From the NCBI GenBank assembly GCA_030531555.1, contig JAUNNI010000014.1, positions 1-52,629 of the forward strand: 52,629 nt of DNA. The letters are read 5' to 3'. This document shows positions 31,778 through 42,191 of this stretch, piece after piece (position 1 is the first letter of the stretch; each line of letters starts with the position of its first letter). The notes beneath the pieces were generated by a model. That model worked only from the letters and a program-made list of their open reading frames with translations, was not told the origin of the DNA and ran no database searches. Origin of the DNA: Eubacteriales bacterium (GTDB lineage: Bacteria; Bacillota; Clostridia; Lachnospirales; Lachnospiraceae). The position numbers and the translations under genes were made by a program.

Positions 31778-33826
31778 ATGGGATTTTATGATAGAAAGTA
31801 TAGAAAAAGAGGAAATATATTCTTTATTTTTGGTGTATTTTTGTGGATGTTCTTTGGCTCCACTGGGGTTTATGCTGCCTGTGTAAACCATGATGTTAAC
31901 AATGTTAATGAGGCCATTGCAATCATCTCGAAACACTGGGAAGAGGATTATTTTGAGGAGATGATTGTCCAGAAGGGATCAAATTCCATCAGTGTGGATC
32001 ATCATGTCTGCACATTTGCGGATACATTTTCTGCAGATGAGGCGATTGCAAACAAAGCAGTATCTTCTGAGAAAGCTTTGGAGTCTTTCCTGGATCAGGA
32101 AAAAGAGAAAAAAGGAAAGATTTATGAAGTTGAGGAATTGGAGCAGGGAAATTATTCGGTAAAAGCTCCTTTTCAGTCCAAACGTATTGTCATCTTGTCT
32201 GCTGAAGTAGAAGAAGATTTTGGCGCAGCAGAAAAATATATATATCGGCAGGCGGATAAAACGATTCTTCAGTTTGAAACAGAGGAAGAAACACAGATTG
32301 CCTACCAGAAAGCATGCACAAAATATGGAAAAAAACAGTGCTATGTGGATGAAATTATAAAGGTAGATAATTTGGCTCAGGCAGTAAACTGCTATACCTG
32401 GGGCGGAGAAGTCATGGGAATGGATACGCTTCGCACAGAAAGGAATGCCATTGGGAAAGCTCCAGTGACGGTGGCGGTTTTAGATACAGGAATTGATAGC
32501 AGCAATATCATTTTCCAGGGGAAAAAGATTCTGCCAGGCAGCTATAATTTTATGAATGGTGGCTATGACGTAAAGGATACTTACGGTCATGGCACACATG
32601 TTGCAGGAATTATTGCAAACCTGACACCGGACAATGTTCATTTTCTGATACTGAAAGTGACGAACGAAACAGGAGAGAGTACGGCTTTATCTGTGAATCT
32701 GGCATTGGATTATGCCATCGCATGCAACGTGGATGTGATCAATCTTAGTATGGGCTTTCTGGGACAGGATGCGAAATATTATACATTTTTGGATGAAGCG
32801 ATTAACAATGCCTATAAAAAAGGAATACCGGTCTGCGCAGCGGCAGGCAATGATGACACAGGAATCTATGGAAAACGAGTGGAAAATTGTTATCCAGCTT
32901 GTAATTCACAGGCAATCACCGTTTCTTCTATTGACAGTAATAAGAATTTAGCCTGGTACTCATGTAAAGGATCAACCATTGACTTTACAGCCCCGGGGAC
33001 GGATGTAATCAGTGCAGGATTAAATGGAACCTTTGTAAAAGGATCGGGAACCTCCATGGCAGCCCCCCATCTTTCTGCAGCCATGGCTTATATGAAACTT
33101 TTTAATAAGCATCTTTCTGTAGATGGATGTTGCATGGAATTGAAAAAGCGTTGCCAGGATTTGGGAGCGCGTGGCTGGGATATGTCTTATGGTTATGGAT
33201 ATCCAAAATTAGACGGTCTTTTCCAATCAGCAAACACATATGGCGATTGGACGGTATCCCGCAATGTTGCCTCTCCGGTACTCCTCTCCTGTAGCAACAC
33301 AAAAGACGGAGTTAAATTGAGCTGGAGAGCAGTGAAAAATGCCGATGGATATTATATTAACTGTAAAAGAAATGGGGAACTGGCAAGTCGAATCGCCTGT
33401 GTTGGAAAGAATCAGACACAGTTTGTGGACACAGGTGCATCAGATGGGCAGGTGAATATCTACTATATTGAAGCTTTTAGTAATCGTTCTGGAGGGCAAA
33501 CCTCCAGCGGAAGAAGTAACTATATGAGCTTTCTGGCATTAAAACCGTTAAATCTGGCAAAAGTAAAGATTTGGAAGAAAAAGAATCTTGTTGTGACAAT
33601 AAAAGGGGTCCCTATTGGAAGAAACAGAGTTGTTCAGATTCAGTATAGCAAGCAGAAGAACTTCAAGAAAGTAAAAACAAAATCATTTTATTTTACAGGA
33701 AATGTGTATAAGTTCGCTCCAAAAATGAAAGGGACTCTTTATGTTCGAGTTCGCACAAGAGAAAGTCTGAATCGAAAGAAATATTATTCTTTCTGGAGTA
33801 AGGTCAAAAAAGTGAAAGTAAAATAA
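31778..33826 (+). CDS. Secreted subtilisin-family serine protease with C-terminal Fn3-like modules
   Basis: A 682-residue S8 peptidase. An N-terminal basic segment and hydrophobic stretch (IFFIFGVFLWMFFGSTGVYA) form a signal peptide. A propeptide-like region precedes the catalytic domain with the triad D236 (VAVLDTGID), H271 (GHGTHVAG) and S426 (GTSMAAPH), and the oxyanion Asn in AAAGND. From about residue 505 two Fn3-like modules follow (VKLSWRAVKNADGYYI; YVRVRTRESLNRKKYYSFWS), a pattern common in clostridial surface proteins. AAGG sits 6 nt before the ATG at 31778; an ATG at 31751 has no such site. Likely exported and partly wall-associated; the substrate is unknown. Confidence 0.9.
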   Translation: MGFYDRKYRKRGNIFFIFGVFLWMFFGSTGVYAACVNHDVNNVNEAIAIISKHWEEDYFEEMIVQKGSNSISVDHHVCTFADTFSADEAIANKAVSSEKALESFLDQEKEKKGKIYEVEELEQGNYSVKAPFQSKRIVILSAEVEEDFGAAEKYIYRQADKTILQFETEEETQIAYQKACTKYGKKQCYVDEIIKVDNLAQAVNCYTWGGEVMGMDTLRTERNAIGKAPVTVAVLDTGIDSSNIIFQGKKILPGSYNFMNGGYDVKDTYGHGTHVAGIIANLTPDNVHFLILKVTNETGESTALSVNLALDYAIACNVDVINLSMGFLGQDAKYYTFLDEAINNAYKKGIPVCAAAGNDDTGIYGKRVENCYPACNSQAITVSSIDSNKNLAWYSCKGSTIDFTAPGTDVISAGLNGTFVKGSGTSMAAPHLSAAMAYMKLFNKHLSVDGCCMELKKRCQDLGARGWDMSYGYGYPKLDGLFQSANTYGDWTVSRNVASPVLLSCSNTKDGVKLSWRAVKNADGYYINCKRNGELASRIACVGKNQTQFVDTGASDGQVNIYYIEAFSNRSGGQTSSGRSNYMSFLALKPLNLAKVKIWKKKNLVVTIKGVPIGRNRVVQIQYSKQKNFKKVKTKSFYFTGNVYKFAPKMKGTLYVRVRTRESLNRKKYYSFWSKVKKVKVK

Positions 33827-33844
33827 AAATATCCTTTTGCAAGG

Positions 33845-33873
33845 TTTCAAAAAGCTTTCAAATTTGGTATAAT
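33845..33873 (+). promoter_or_regulatory. Extended -10 promoter of the 34-45 kb operon
   Basis: TGGTATAAT is an extended -10 (TATAAT 33868-33873) with a poor -35 (TTTCAA 33845-33850) 17 bp upstream. The predicted start is near 33880, 47 nt before the TTG start codon at 33927. No other equally good promoter is visible before valS. Confidence 0.55.
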
Positions 33874-33926
33874 AAAATTTATTGTAATAATGAACGAATA
33901 AATAATGATAAAGTTGGTGGATAGAT

Positions 33927-36900
33927 TTGAAAGATAATATCGATTTTATGAACGAAAAAATAAATAACAGTAAGACACCGATCGTTCATCTTTCCACGTT
34001 GGGGCTTGATCTTAGCGTGGAAGAAGGAGAAATCCATAGGGGTAGTTTGACTTTAGAGAGTGAAAACGGGCTTCCATTCCGCGGAAAAGTGTACTCTACG
34101 AGTGATAAGATGCAGTTGGATGTGGAAAGTTTTGAAGGGCAGCATCATGAGTTTCACTATACCTTTGATGGCAGTATGGCCATTGAAGGAGAGAACTATT
34201 CTGGTGATTTTGTATTCATTACTAATGGTGGAGAATTCAATCTGCCATATATGGTGTCCATCGAAGCGAAAACGATCAGGACAGCCAACGGTTCTATCCG
34301 TTCTATGGTGGATTTCCAAAAACTCTATCAGCAGAGTAAAGCACAGGCCATGGAGATTTTCTTCCATCCGAACTTCTCTGAAGTTATGTTGAAAGATGAG
34401 CCGGAAAAACGCATGCTTTACCATGGACTGATGAAGAGCCGTAATAAAAATCTGATCATGGAGGAATTTCTTACAGCTGCTGGTTATAAAGAAGTCACAA
34501 TCTTGGATCTTGAAGAGAAAGGGATCGTGTTAGACTCTGGAAAAAATGAAGCAGAGATTGTGATTTCCATGAACACAGATGGTTATGTGGAGGGGAAAAT
34601 TACCTGTCAGAAGAATCAGGTGGGAATCTCTCATGAAAAATTTACCAGTAACGATTTTGTAGATGGCAAGCTGGTGGTCCGTATCTCCAAAAACCAGAAT
34701 TATACCATGGGCAGTGATGTGATTTGCATCGATAATGTGAGACAGCATTTTGAGATTCCTGTGGAATGGTGGGGAACTCTTCCAGAAGTTACTGATGCAA
34801 AAGAACAGGCACTTCAGATTAAACGATATCGTGCAGAGCTGATGCATAATTATCTTTATTTCCGTACCGGTGGCATCCGTTTTGAAGATTTTGCGGATAG
34901 CTCACGTCAGATTTTAGATCAGCTTGTCTATCGCAACAAAGAGGTGATTTGGAAGCTTTTCCTTATGCATATTTCTTTGATGGAACAGAAACAGGAAGAA
35001 GCAGAAGAGATTCTGACTTCTTTAGAAGAACGCAAAAAAAATGAAACGTTTTCTACCTTGGAAGAGCATTATTTCTTATATTTAAAATCTATGTTCTACG
35101 GAACTCCGGAAGCAATTTCTGAGGCAGTGATTGCCATTCGTTCCTTCTATGAGAACAGTGAATACAAAGACCTGGCTCTGTGGATGCTTATTTACATCGA
35201 CAGAGACTATGTTTCTAATAAAAAACTGCAATATGATACCATTAAGATGCTCTTTGAGCAGGGATGCAACAACAGCTTACTCTATTATGAGGCATGTTCT
35301 CTTCTCAATGAGAATCCTACCTTTATGGATGAAACAGGACCATTTGAGATTAGTATCTTCCGCTGGGGCGTTCGTTATGGTGTCATTTCCCTCTCGTTAG
35401 CTTACCAGTTTGCGCGTCTTGCACTAAAAGCGAAGTATTACCAGAAATCTGTTTTCCATATTGCACAGAAACTCTATCAGATTAAGCAGGATGAGAGATT
35501 TCTTCAGGTAATTTGCTCTCTCTTGATCAAAGGGAACCGTATTGGTAAGGAATACCATGAATACTTCCGTGCAGCAGTGGAAGCAAACCTTAAAATTATC
35601 GGATTAAATGAATTCTTTATCCGAAGTGCAGACTTTTCTCTTTATGAGAAACTGCCACAGAGAGTTCTCATTTATTTTACTTATAGCAACACTTTAGATT
35701 CGACAGAAAAAGCATACTTATATACCAATATTCTCAAAAATAAGGAATCCTACGAAGAAGTCTTTGGGGCATATTACTCTAAGATGATCCCGTTTGTGGA
35801 AGAGCAGCTTCTGAAGGGGCGTATGAATGAGCAGCTTGCTTATCTTTATTCTTATTTCCAGAAAGAGATTTTGGAGAAAAAAGAAAATGCGAAGGCTGTC
35901 TGCGATATTCTTTTCTATCAGAAGATTCGCTGTGGTAATCCTCGTATGATTGGAGTATATGTGGCATGTCCAGAATTGGGCACAGAAAGATATTATCCAT
36001 TGTCCGGTGGAAATGCTTATGTGGAATACTACAATGAGCGTTCTCAGATTTATTTTGTTGACAGTAGTGAGCAGCGTTATGTGAAAGATATCGAGTGCTA
36101 CTTCACTCCATTCCTTACATTGAAACAGTTCCCAGATGAATGGGTTCGTCGCAATCAGGGGAATAAAAAGGTACTTCTCATGCTTTCTGCCCGCATTGAT
36201 GAACGCATGGCCGAAGATGAAGTGAAAATTGCCCAGAAAGTGGTCAATGCGAATGAGTATAAGCCTTGGATTCGTGTATATGCTTTAGAACAGCTTCTGA
36301 CTTACTACAGTAATCATCAGAAGAAAGATGATCTGGATCAGTGGTTAGACCGCGTAAATTACGAAGAAATCGATAGGAAGTTCCGCAAACGTCTCATCGA
36401 TTATTATATGGAAGTAGGACGTTTGGAATCTGCTTTTTATGGCGTGGAGAAATACGGTGTCCACATCATGGGCGCTGCGAAGCGCTTAAAACTTGCGAAT
36501 TTTGGAATTGAATTCTTCGGATGGAGAAAACAGCCAACGGTTCTGGCTTTGGCGAGGTCTGCTTTCAATCAGAAAAAATACAACAAAGACAGTTTATCCT
36601 ATCTGATTTCCTATATGGAAGGGGAGATGGAAGAACTTTATACATTGTGGGAACGCAGTCGCAAATTTGAAGTGAAAACAACTGATTTGGAACGCAAGAT
36701 CTTAAGTCAGTGTATCTTCACAGACAATGACACTGAGAGAGTGTTCCCGGTATTCTCATCCTTATTAAATGAATACCTTCAGATGAAGGAGATGGATGAT
36801 GAATTCGAAGATAAAGAAACCGAGAAGGTCATTGGACAATATCTGGAATTTGCTTCTTTAAAGGAACTTCATGGCTCTATGAAGCTGACAGAAGAGATGC

Positions 36901-37466
36901 ACATGGCCATCGGTAATGAGATTTTAAAAGGTCGTATTGATGAACGTCATACAAAGATTCATTTCCTTTATTATTTTGCTGGGAAGCCTTTATGGCGTGA
37001 TTTGATTAAAGAGGCAGCGGCCTATATCATCGAGGGATTCCTCAAAGAGAGATTTTACCTGCCTGTTTACCATTCCTATGAAGATATTGTATTTTTACCA
37101 ATCGCTTATCGCGAATTTACCTTCTTAACTTACCATGGTGGTATCAATCAGGATGTCCGTATCTATTATGAGATTGAAGGGCAGAAAGATTATTGGAGAG
37201 AGAAGAAGCTTGATGAAGTTATGCCGGGAATGTATGTGTGCCATATGCATTTTTACCATAATGATCATGTGAACTATCGTTTGGAAGAGAGCGGAGAAAA
37301 AGTGCAGGATTCCAATCAGATTCAGTTTGAGACTTTCCGTTACGACAATGACGATAGTCGATTCTTCACCTTAAATCATATGACATGGGAAGAAAATGGA
37401 ATGGAGAAAATGAAGTCCTATCTCATGCAAAGTTACTTTACTGACCACTTTATGAAACTGCTTTAA
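33927..37466 (+). CDS. Giant uncharacterised protein, DUF5717-like, Ig-like and helical-repeat architecture
   Basis: A 1179-residue cytoplasmic-looking protein with no signal peptide. Residues about 15-110 form an Ig-like beta domain (LDLSVEEGEIHRGSLTLES, GGEFNLPYMVSIE), which I associate with DUF5717 proteins of clostridia. A second beta domain follows at about 190-285. Residues about 290-960 are dense amphipathic helices like TPR/HEAT arrays, interrupted by a beta insert near 670-730, and the C terminus (about 1040-1150) is again beta-rich. A TTG start has GGTGG 6 nt upstream; an in-frame ATG at 33948 is the alternative. It heads an operon with an Hsp70-like protein 15 bp downstream. Function unknown; a scaffold or client-binding role is only a guess. 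Confidence 0.75.
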   Translation: MKDNIDFMNEKINNSKTPIVHLSTLGLDLSVEEGEIHRGSLTLESENGLPFRGKVYSTSDKMQLDVESFEGQHHEFHYTFDGSMAIEGENYSGDFVFITNGGEFNLPYMVSIEAKTIRTANGSIRSMVDFQKLYQQSKAQAMEIFFHPNFSEVMLKDEPEKRMLYHGLMKSRNKNLIMEEFLTAAGYKEVTILDLEEKGIVLDSGKNEAEIVISMNTDGYVEGKITCQKNQVGISHEKFTSNDFVDGKLVVRISKNQNYTMGSDVICIDNVRQHFEIPVEWWGTLPEVTDAKEQALQIKRYRAELMHNYLYFRTGGIRFEDFADSSRQILDQLVYRNKEVIWKLFLMHISLMEQKQEEAEEILTSLEERKKNETFSTLEEHYFLYLKSMFYGTPEAISEAVIAIRSFYENSEYKDLALWMLIYIDRDYVSNKKLQYDTIKMLFEQGCNNSLLYYEACSLLNENPTFMDETGPFEISIFRWGVRYGVISLSLAYQFARLALKAKYYQKSVFHIAQKLYQIKQDERFLQVICSLLIKGNRIGKEYHEYFRAAVEANLKIIGLNEFFIRSADFSLYEKLPQRVLIYFTYSNTLDSTEKAYLYTNILKNKESYEEVFGAYYSKMIPFVEEQLLKGRMNEQLAYLYSYFQKEILEKKENAKAVCDILFYQKIRCGNPRMIGVYVACPELGTERYYPLSGGNAYVEYYNERSQIYFVDSSEQRYVKDIECYFTPFLTLKQFPDEWVRRNQGNKKVLLMLSARIDERMAEDEVKIAQKVVNANEYKPWIRVYALEQLLTYYSNHQKKDDLDQWLDRVNYEEIDRKFRKRLIDYYMEVGRLESAFYGVEKYGVHIMGAAKRLKLANFGIEFFGWRKQPTVLALARSAFNQKKYNKDSLSYLISYMEGEMEELYTLWERSRKFEVKTTDLERKILSQCIFTDNDTERVFPVFSSLLNEYLQMKEMDDEFEDKETEKVIGQYLEFASLKELHGSMKLTEEMHMAIGNEILKGRIDERHTKIHFLYYFAGKPLWRDLIKEAAAYIIEGFLKERFYLPVYHSYEDIVFLPIAYREFTFLTYHGGINQDVRIYYEIEGQKDYWREKKLDEVMPGMYVCHMHFYHNDHVNYRLEESGEKVQDSNQIQFETFRYDNDDSRFFTLNHMTWEENGMEKMKSYLMQSYFTDHFMKLL

Positions 37467-37481
37467 TATGGAGGAAACACA

Positions 37482-38585
37482 ATGCAAGAGTTAAATACCA
37501 GAAAATTTGTGGGAATCGATATCAGTGAAGAAGCGGTTCAGCTTAGTATTTACGATGAAGCAACAGAGGAGATGGTGGAAGAATTCTTTCCCCTTCAGGA
37601 AAAAGAGAGAGACGATTACATCAGCAGCGGGATAGAATATATTCATAAATATTTTGAGTGCAATGAGTTATCCTGGGAGGATTATTCCTCTGTTCATTTT
37701 TCCATGAAGGATATTTCAGCAGGGAGCAGGGAAACATTAAAAAACGTACTTCCAGAGGAATTTGTGGAACGTTTTGGTGTCAATATCATCGGTCGTTTTC
37801 GTGCCTTTGTTGAGTATGTATTCCATCAGGAGAGAGTGGTCTGGGACCGTAATACCATGCTTTTAGAGTATCAGGATAACATTCTTCGCTATATTTTGGT
37901 GGAATCCATTTATCGATCCAAACAAAAAGCTTACCGTGCGGTTACACAGGAAGTCAATCTTTCTGAACATGGCATTGTCGAAGGCAGTGATACTTTGGAT
38001 CAGGATTTCTGCAAGATGATCAAACAGTTCCTGTTAAAGAATCCAACCCACATCATTTTCCTCACAGGAAATGGATTCGAGGGAAACTGGATGAAAAGAA
38101 CTTTAAACTGCTTATGTTCCGGTCGTAGAGTTTTCCTTGGACAGAATATTTACGCCAACGGAGCAAGCCTTCTTGGAATCCGTCAGACCTCTCTCCTTGA
38201 GGATGGCATGATTCTTATGCAGGGACCAGAGATGGTGCAGCATGCTATCGGAATCGTGGCAGCGGAGAACGGAAGACAGCAGTATATTCCAATTACAGCC
38301 ATTGGAAAAGAATGGTTTAATACAAAAGGCAGTATCGATATTATTTTAGATAAAAGTCATAAGGTGGATTTCTTTTACCGAAACCACCGCGACAATGAGA
38401 TGGAGATTGCCTCCTGCGAGGTGAAGGACCTGCCAAAACGTCCGCCAAAAACTACTCGTATGCATGTGGAGGTCACATTTACATCCCGTTTGGAGGGAAT
38501 AATTTTCCTCACCGACATGGGATTTGGTACCATGTATCCAAAAACTGAGAAAGTAACGGTATTTCCATTTAAATTGATTTCATAA
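37482..38585 (+). CDS. Hsp70/actin-fold (ASKHA) protein of unknown function
   Basis: A 367-residue protein that reads as a divergent ASKHA ATPase plus a small beta domain. The phosphate-1-like strand-turn-strand is FVGIDISEEAVQLSIYD (about 9-25), and an adenosine-like motif is IIFLTGNGFEG followed by VFLGQNIYANGASLLG (about 190-230), as in Hsp70. The canonical phosphate-2 DLGGGT is not seen; MLLEYQDNILRYILVE stands where it might be, so hydrolysis is doubtful. The C-terminal part (about 285-365) resembles an Hsp70 substrate-binding beta-sandwich (RMHVEVTFTSRLEGIIFLTD). GGAGG precedes the ATG. It may act with the giant protein upstream; no function is known to me. Confidence 0.72.
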   Translation: MQELNTRKFVGIDISEEAVQLSIYDEATEEMVEEFFPLQEKERDDYISSGIEYIHKYFECNELSWEDYSSVHFSMKDISAGSRETLKNVLPEEFVERFGVNIIGRFRAFVEYVFHQERVVWDRNTMLLEYQDNILRYILVESIYRSKQKAYRAVTQEVNLSEHGIVEGSDTLDQDFCKMIKQFLLKNPTHIIFLTGNGFEGNWMKRTLNCLCSGRRVFLGQNIYANGASLLGIRQTSLLEDGMILMQGPEMVQHAIGIVAAENGRQQYIPITAIGKEWFNTKGSIDIILDKSHKVDFFYRNHRDNEMEIASCEVKDLPKRPPKTTRMHVEVTFTSRLEGIIFLTDMGFGTMYPKTEKVTVFPFKLIS

Positions 38586-38597
38586 CAGGAGGAAGCC

Positions 38598-39491
38598 ATG
38601 AGAGAAACGATTGTCTGTATTGGACAGATTGGAAAAACTGCATATCGTTTTCCACAAACAGAGGTTTCCATCACCTCTTATGAAGAATTATGCTGCTATT
38701 TAAGCCAGCATCTCATTTGCTATCTTTACACGCTTCCGGATGAGGATCTTCTCGTCTATATTAAGGAAGAACTGGGATTGGATAAATTATATCGACAGCT
38801 TGTCAAGCTGCAGTCCCCGGAAAGAGACCAAATGAAGTATTTTGCCACATTGTTCCGCGAGGGAAATTATTATTCGGAAGATGAGATTCGTAAGATCCTC
38901 GACCAGTATCGAACCTTAAAGAATGAACCTTATCCTCTTCAATGCAAACGAATCGGAGATATGCTGTTAGGTTATGGCAAAGCGACCATGGCGATTCAGT
39001 ATTATGATGAAGGGCTGAAGCGCCTGGAGGATCAGGAGGATGAGATGGCAGGCAGCTTATACCATAATAAAGGTATCGCTCACGCCAGACTTTTCCGTTT
39101 TGAAGATGCCAAGATTGATTTCATCAAGGCATATCAGAACAATGGGGATGAAAATTCACTTTTCCATTACTATGGACTTCTTGTGTTCCATGAGGGGGAC
39201 CTTGCCAAAGCAGCCAAAGAAATCCGTGAGAGTTTCCATGTGTCCGATATCGTCATGGATACTTTTGAGGAGAAGCTTGCCGGCATGATGGAAGAGCAGC
39301 AGTATACAGAAGACGCAGCCAAATATCGTAAGATCGTATATTTGAATGTAAGAAATCGTAACGAAGATGCACAGCATTATTTTGAGTCCATGGTGAAAGA
39401 TCAGCAAAACAGTTTCCGCAAAGAACTGGAAGCCCACGAAAAATGGGTAGTGACAAATGTGCCTCTTCGGTATAGTATAGATAAGAAATAA
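38598..39491 (+). CDS. TPR-like helical protein of the same cassette
   Basis: A 297-residue soluble, largely alpha-helical protein. The first 60 residues are mixed ([20 protein letters not shown]), then helices with TPR-like periodicity at about 115-230 ([60 protein letters not shown]). The C terminus is charged. CAGGAGG lies 8 nt before the ATG; the gene starts 12 bp after the Hsp70-like gene and ends 19 bp before valS. Probably a partner or adaptor in a complex with the two proteins upstream. I know no characterised relative. Confidence 0.72.
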   Translation: MRETIVCIGQIGKTAYRFPQTEVSITSYEELCCYLSQHLICYLYTLPDEDLLVYIKEELGLDKLYRQLVKLQSPERDQMKYFATLFREGNYYSEDEIRKILDQYRTLKNEPYPLQCKRIGDMLLGYGKATMAIQYYDEGLKRLEDQEDEMAGSLYHNKGIAHARLFRFEDAKIDFIKAYQNNGDENSLFHYYGLLVFHEGDLAKAAKEIRESFHVSDIVMDTFEEKLAGMMEEQQYTEDAAKYRKIVYLNVRNRNEDAQHYFESMVKDQQNSFRKELEAHEKWVVTNVPLRYSIDKK

Positions 39492-39510
39492 TCAGGAAGG
39501 AATGAAAACA

Positions 39511-42150
39511 ATGCCTACAGAGATGAACAAAACCTACAATCCTGCAGAAATTGAGGAAAGACTTTACCAGAAATGGTTAGATCAGAAATATTTTCACGCA
39601 GAAGTAGATCGCAGCAAAAAACCATTTACTATCGTTATGCCACCACCAAACATTACAGGACAGCTCCACATGGGACATGCCCTTGATAATACATTACAGG
39701 ATATTTTAATCCGTTTTAAAAGAATGCAGGGATACAATGCTTTATGGCAGCCAGGAACAGACCATGCGTCCATCGCTACAGAAGTTAAAGTTATCGATGC
39801 CCTCAAAAAAGAAGGAAAATCCAAAGAAGAATTAGGCCGTGAAGGATTCTTAAAACGCACATGGGAATGGAGAGAAGAGTACGGCGGACGTATTGTAAGT
39901 CAGCTGAAAAAACTTGGCTCTTCCGCAGACTGGGATCGTGAAAGATTCACATTGGACGAAGGCTGCTCCAAAGCGGTAGAAGAGGTATTCATCAAATTAT
40001 ATGAAAAAGGATACATTTACCGTGGATCCCGTATCATCAACTGGTGTCCGGTTTGTCAGACATCCATCTCTGATGCTGAGGTAGAATACGAAGATCAGGC
40101 AGGACATTTCTGGCATATCAACTACCCAGTTGTTGGATCTGATGAGGTAGTAGAAATCGCTACAACACGTCCGGAAACAATGCTTGGTGATACTGCAGTA
40201 GCAGTTCATCCAGATGATGAAAGATACAAACATCTTGTTGGAAAAACACTGATGCTTCCAATCGTGAACCGTGAGATTCCGGTTGTAGCAGATACTTATG
40301 TAGATAAAGAATTCGGTACAGGCTGTGTTAAGATCACACCAGCTCATGACCCTAACGACTTTGAAGTTGGAAAACGTCACAACCTTCCAGAAATCAATGT
40401 AATGAACGATGATGGTACCATCAATGCAAACGGCGGAAAATACGAAGGAATGGACCGCTATGAAGCAAGAAAAGCCATCGTAGCTCAGTTAGAAGAAGAA
40501 GGCTGGCTTGTAGCAGTAAAACCACATAACCATAACGTTGGTACTCATGACCGCTGCCATACAACCGTAGAGCCTATGGTAAAGAAACAGTGGTTTGTTG
40601 CTATGGAAGAATTAGCAAAACCTGCCATCGAAGCAATCAAAACAGGCGAGCTTCGTTTCGTACCAGAACATTTTGACCGTACATACCTTCATTGGTTGGA
40701 GAACATCCGCGACTGGTGTATCAGCCGTCAGCTCTGGTGGGGACATCGTATTCCAGCTTACTACTGTGATGAATGTGGTGAGATTGTTGTTGGAAGAGAA
40801 ACACCTGCAGTTTGTCCAAAATGTGGCTGCACACATCTGACTCAGGATGAAGATACCCTTGATACATGGTTCAGCTCCGCTTTATGGCCATTCTCCACAC
40901 TCGGTTGGCCAGACAAGACAGAAGACCTCGATTACTTCTATCCAACTAATGTACTTGTAACCGGTTATGACATCATTTTCTTCTGGGTAATCCGTATGGT
41001 ATTCTCCGGTTATGAACACACTGGCAAGTCCCCATTCCAGGATGTATTGATCCATGGCCTTGTACGTGATGCTCAGGGACGTAAGATGAGTAAATCCCTT
41101 GGAAATGGTATTGATCCACTTGAAGTAATCAACCAGTACGGTGCAGACGCACTTCGTCTTACTCTCGTAACAGGAAATGCTCCTGGTAACGATATGCGTT
41201 TCTCCGATGAAAAGATTCTTACAAGCCGCAATTTTGCCAACAAAGTATGGAACGCTTCCCGTTTCATGCTCATGAATATTGAAAAAGCAGATTTAACTGG
41301 TGTTAGCATGGAAGACCTTACTCCAGCGGATAAATGGATCCTCTCCAAAGCCAACACACTGGTAAAAGAAGTAACAAAGAATATGGAAAACTACGACCTT
41401 GGTGTTGCAGTATCCAAATTATATGACTTTATCTGGGAAGAATTCTGTGACTGGTATATCGAAATGGTTAAGCCACGTCTCTGGAATGACGAAGATGAGA
41501 CAAAAGCAGCTGCACTTTTCACATTGAAAAATGTACTGATTATCGCTTTAAAACTTCTTCATCCATACATGCCATTCATCACAGAAGAAATCTTCATGAA
41601 CCTTCAGGACGAAGAAGAATCCATCATGATTTCCAAATGGCCTGAATATAAGGAAGAATTCAACTTTGCAGAAGAAGAAAATGAAGTAGAAGTAATTAAA
41701 AACGCAGTACGTAACATTCGTAACATGCGTGCAGATATGAACGTTCCACCAAGCAAAAAAGCTACCGTATTCGTTGTATCTGAAAAACAGGAAATCCTTG
41801 ATATCTTCAACCGTTCCAAAGTATTCTTTGCAACATTAGGTTATGCAAGCGAAGTAATCACACAGACAGATAAAACAGGTATCGCAGAGGATGCTGTTTC
41901 CACTGTAATTCCAGATGCTGTTCTTTATCTTCCATTTGCAGAGCTTGTTGATGTGGAAAAAGAAATCGCTCGTCTTGAAAAAGAAGCAGCTCGTCTTGCT
42001 GGCGAAATCAAACGTGCTAACGGTATGCTCCACAATGAAAAATTCACAAGCAAAGCACCAGCAGCTAAGGTTGAAGCAGAACGTGAAAAACTTGCAAAAT
42101 ACACAGCAATGGCAGAACAGGTAAATGCTCGCCTTGCTCAGCTTAAATAA
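39511..42150 (+). CDS. valS: Valyl-tRNA synthetase
   Basis: Class I aminoacyl-tRNA synthetase of 879 residues. HIGH variant HMGH at 53-56, KMSKS at 525-529, the editing (CP1) domain with [13 protein letters not shown], zinc-type Cys motifs (CDECGE, CPKCGC), and a C-terminal coiled coil (about 810-879) that grips tRNA, as in bacterial ValRS. The ATG at 39511 has GGAAGG about 10 nt before; an ATG at 39502 is too close to the site. It begins 19 bp after the cassette gene, so no T-box leader fits here; its expression must come from the upstream promoter or an unseen one. Confidence 0.98.
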   Translation: MPTEMNKTYNPAEIEERLYQKWLDQKYFHAEVDRSKKPFTIVMPPPNITGQLHMGHALDNTLQDILIRFKRMQGYNALWQPGTDHASIATEVKVIDALKKEGKSKEELGREGFLKRTWEWREEYGGRIVSQLKKLGSSADWDRERFTLDEGCSKAVEEVFIKLYEKGYIYRGSRIINWCPVCQTSISDAEVEYEDQAGHFWHINYPVVGSDEVVEIATTRPETMLGDTAVAVHPDDERYKHLVGKTLMLPIVNREIPVVADTYVDKEFGTGCVKITPAHDPNDFEVGKRHNLPEINVMNDDGTINANGGKYEGMDRYEARKAIVAQLEEEGWLVAVKPHNHNVGTHDRCHTTVEPMVKKQWFVAMEELAKPAIEAIKTGELRFVPEHFDRTYLHWLENIRDWCISRQLWWGHRIPAYYCDECGEIVVGRETPAVCPKCGCTHLTQDEDTLDTWFSSALWPFSTLGWPDKTEDLDYFYPTNVLVTGYDIIFFWVIRMVFSGYEHTGKSPFQDVLIHGLVRDAQGRKMSKSLGNGIDPLEVINQYGADALRLTLVTGNAPGNDMRFSDEKILTSRNFANKVWNASRFMLMNIEKADLTGVSMEDLTPADKWILSKANTLVKEVTKNMENYDLGVAVSKLYDFIWEEFCDWYIEMVKPRLWNDEDETKAAALFTLKNVLIIALKLLHPYMPFITEEIFMNLQDEEESIMISKWPEYKEEFNFAEEENEVEVIKNAVRNIRNMRADMNVPPSKKATVFVVSEKQEILDIFNRSKVFFATLGYASEVITQTDKTGIAEDAVSTVIPDAVLYLPFAELVDVEKEIARLEKEAARLAGEIKRANGMLHNEKFTSKAPAAKVEAEREKLAKYTAMAEQVNARLAQLK

Positions 42151-42191
42151 GAAAAATCCATCGGATTTTCGGAAAAATGAGGTGCCACATC

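Noticed and set aside
39480-39511. T-box leader for valS, and riboswitches before tyrA, purC and lysC
   Set aside because: There is no room before valS, and I could not find the T-box core or recognisable purine or lysine aptamer sequences in the other leaders.
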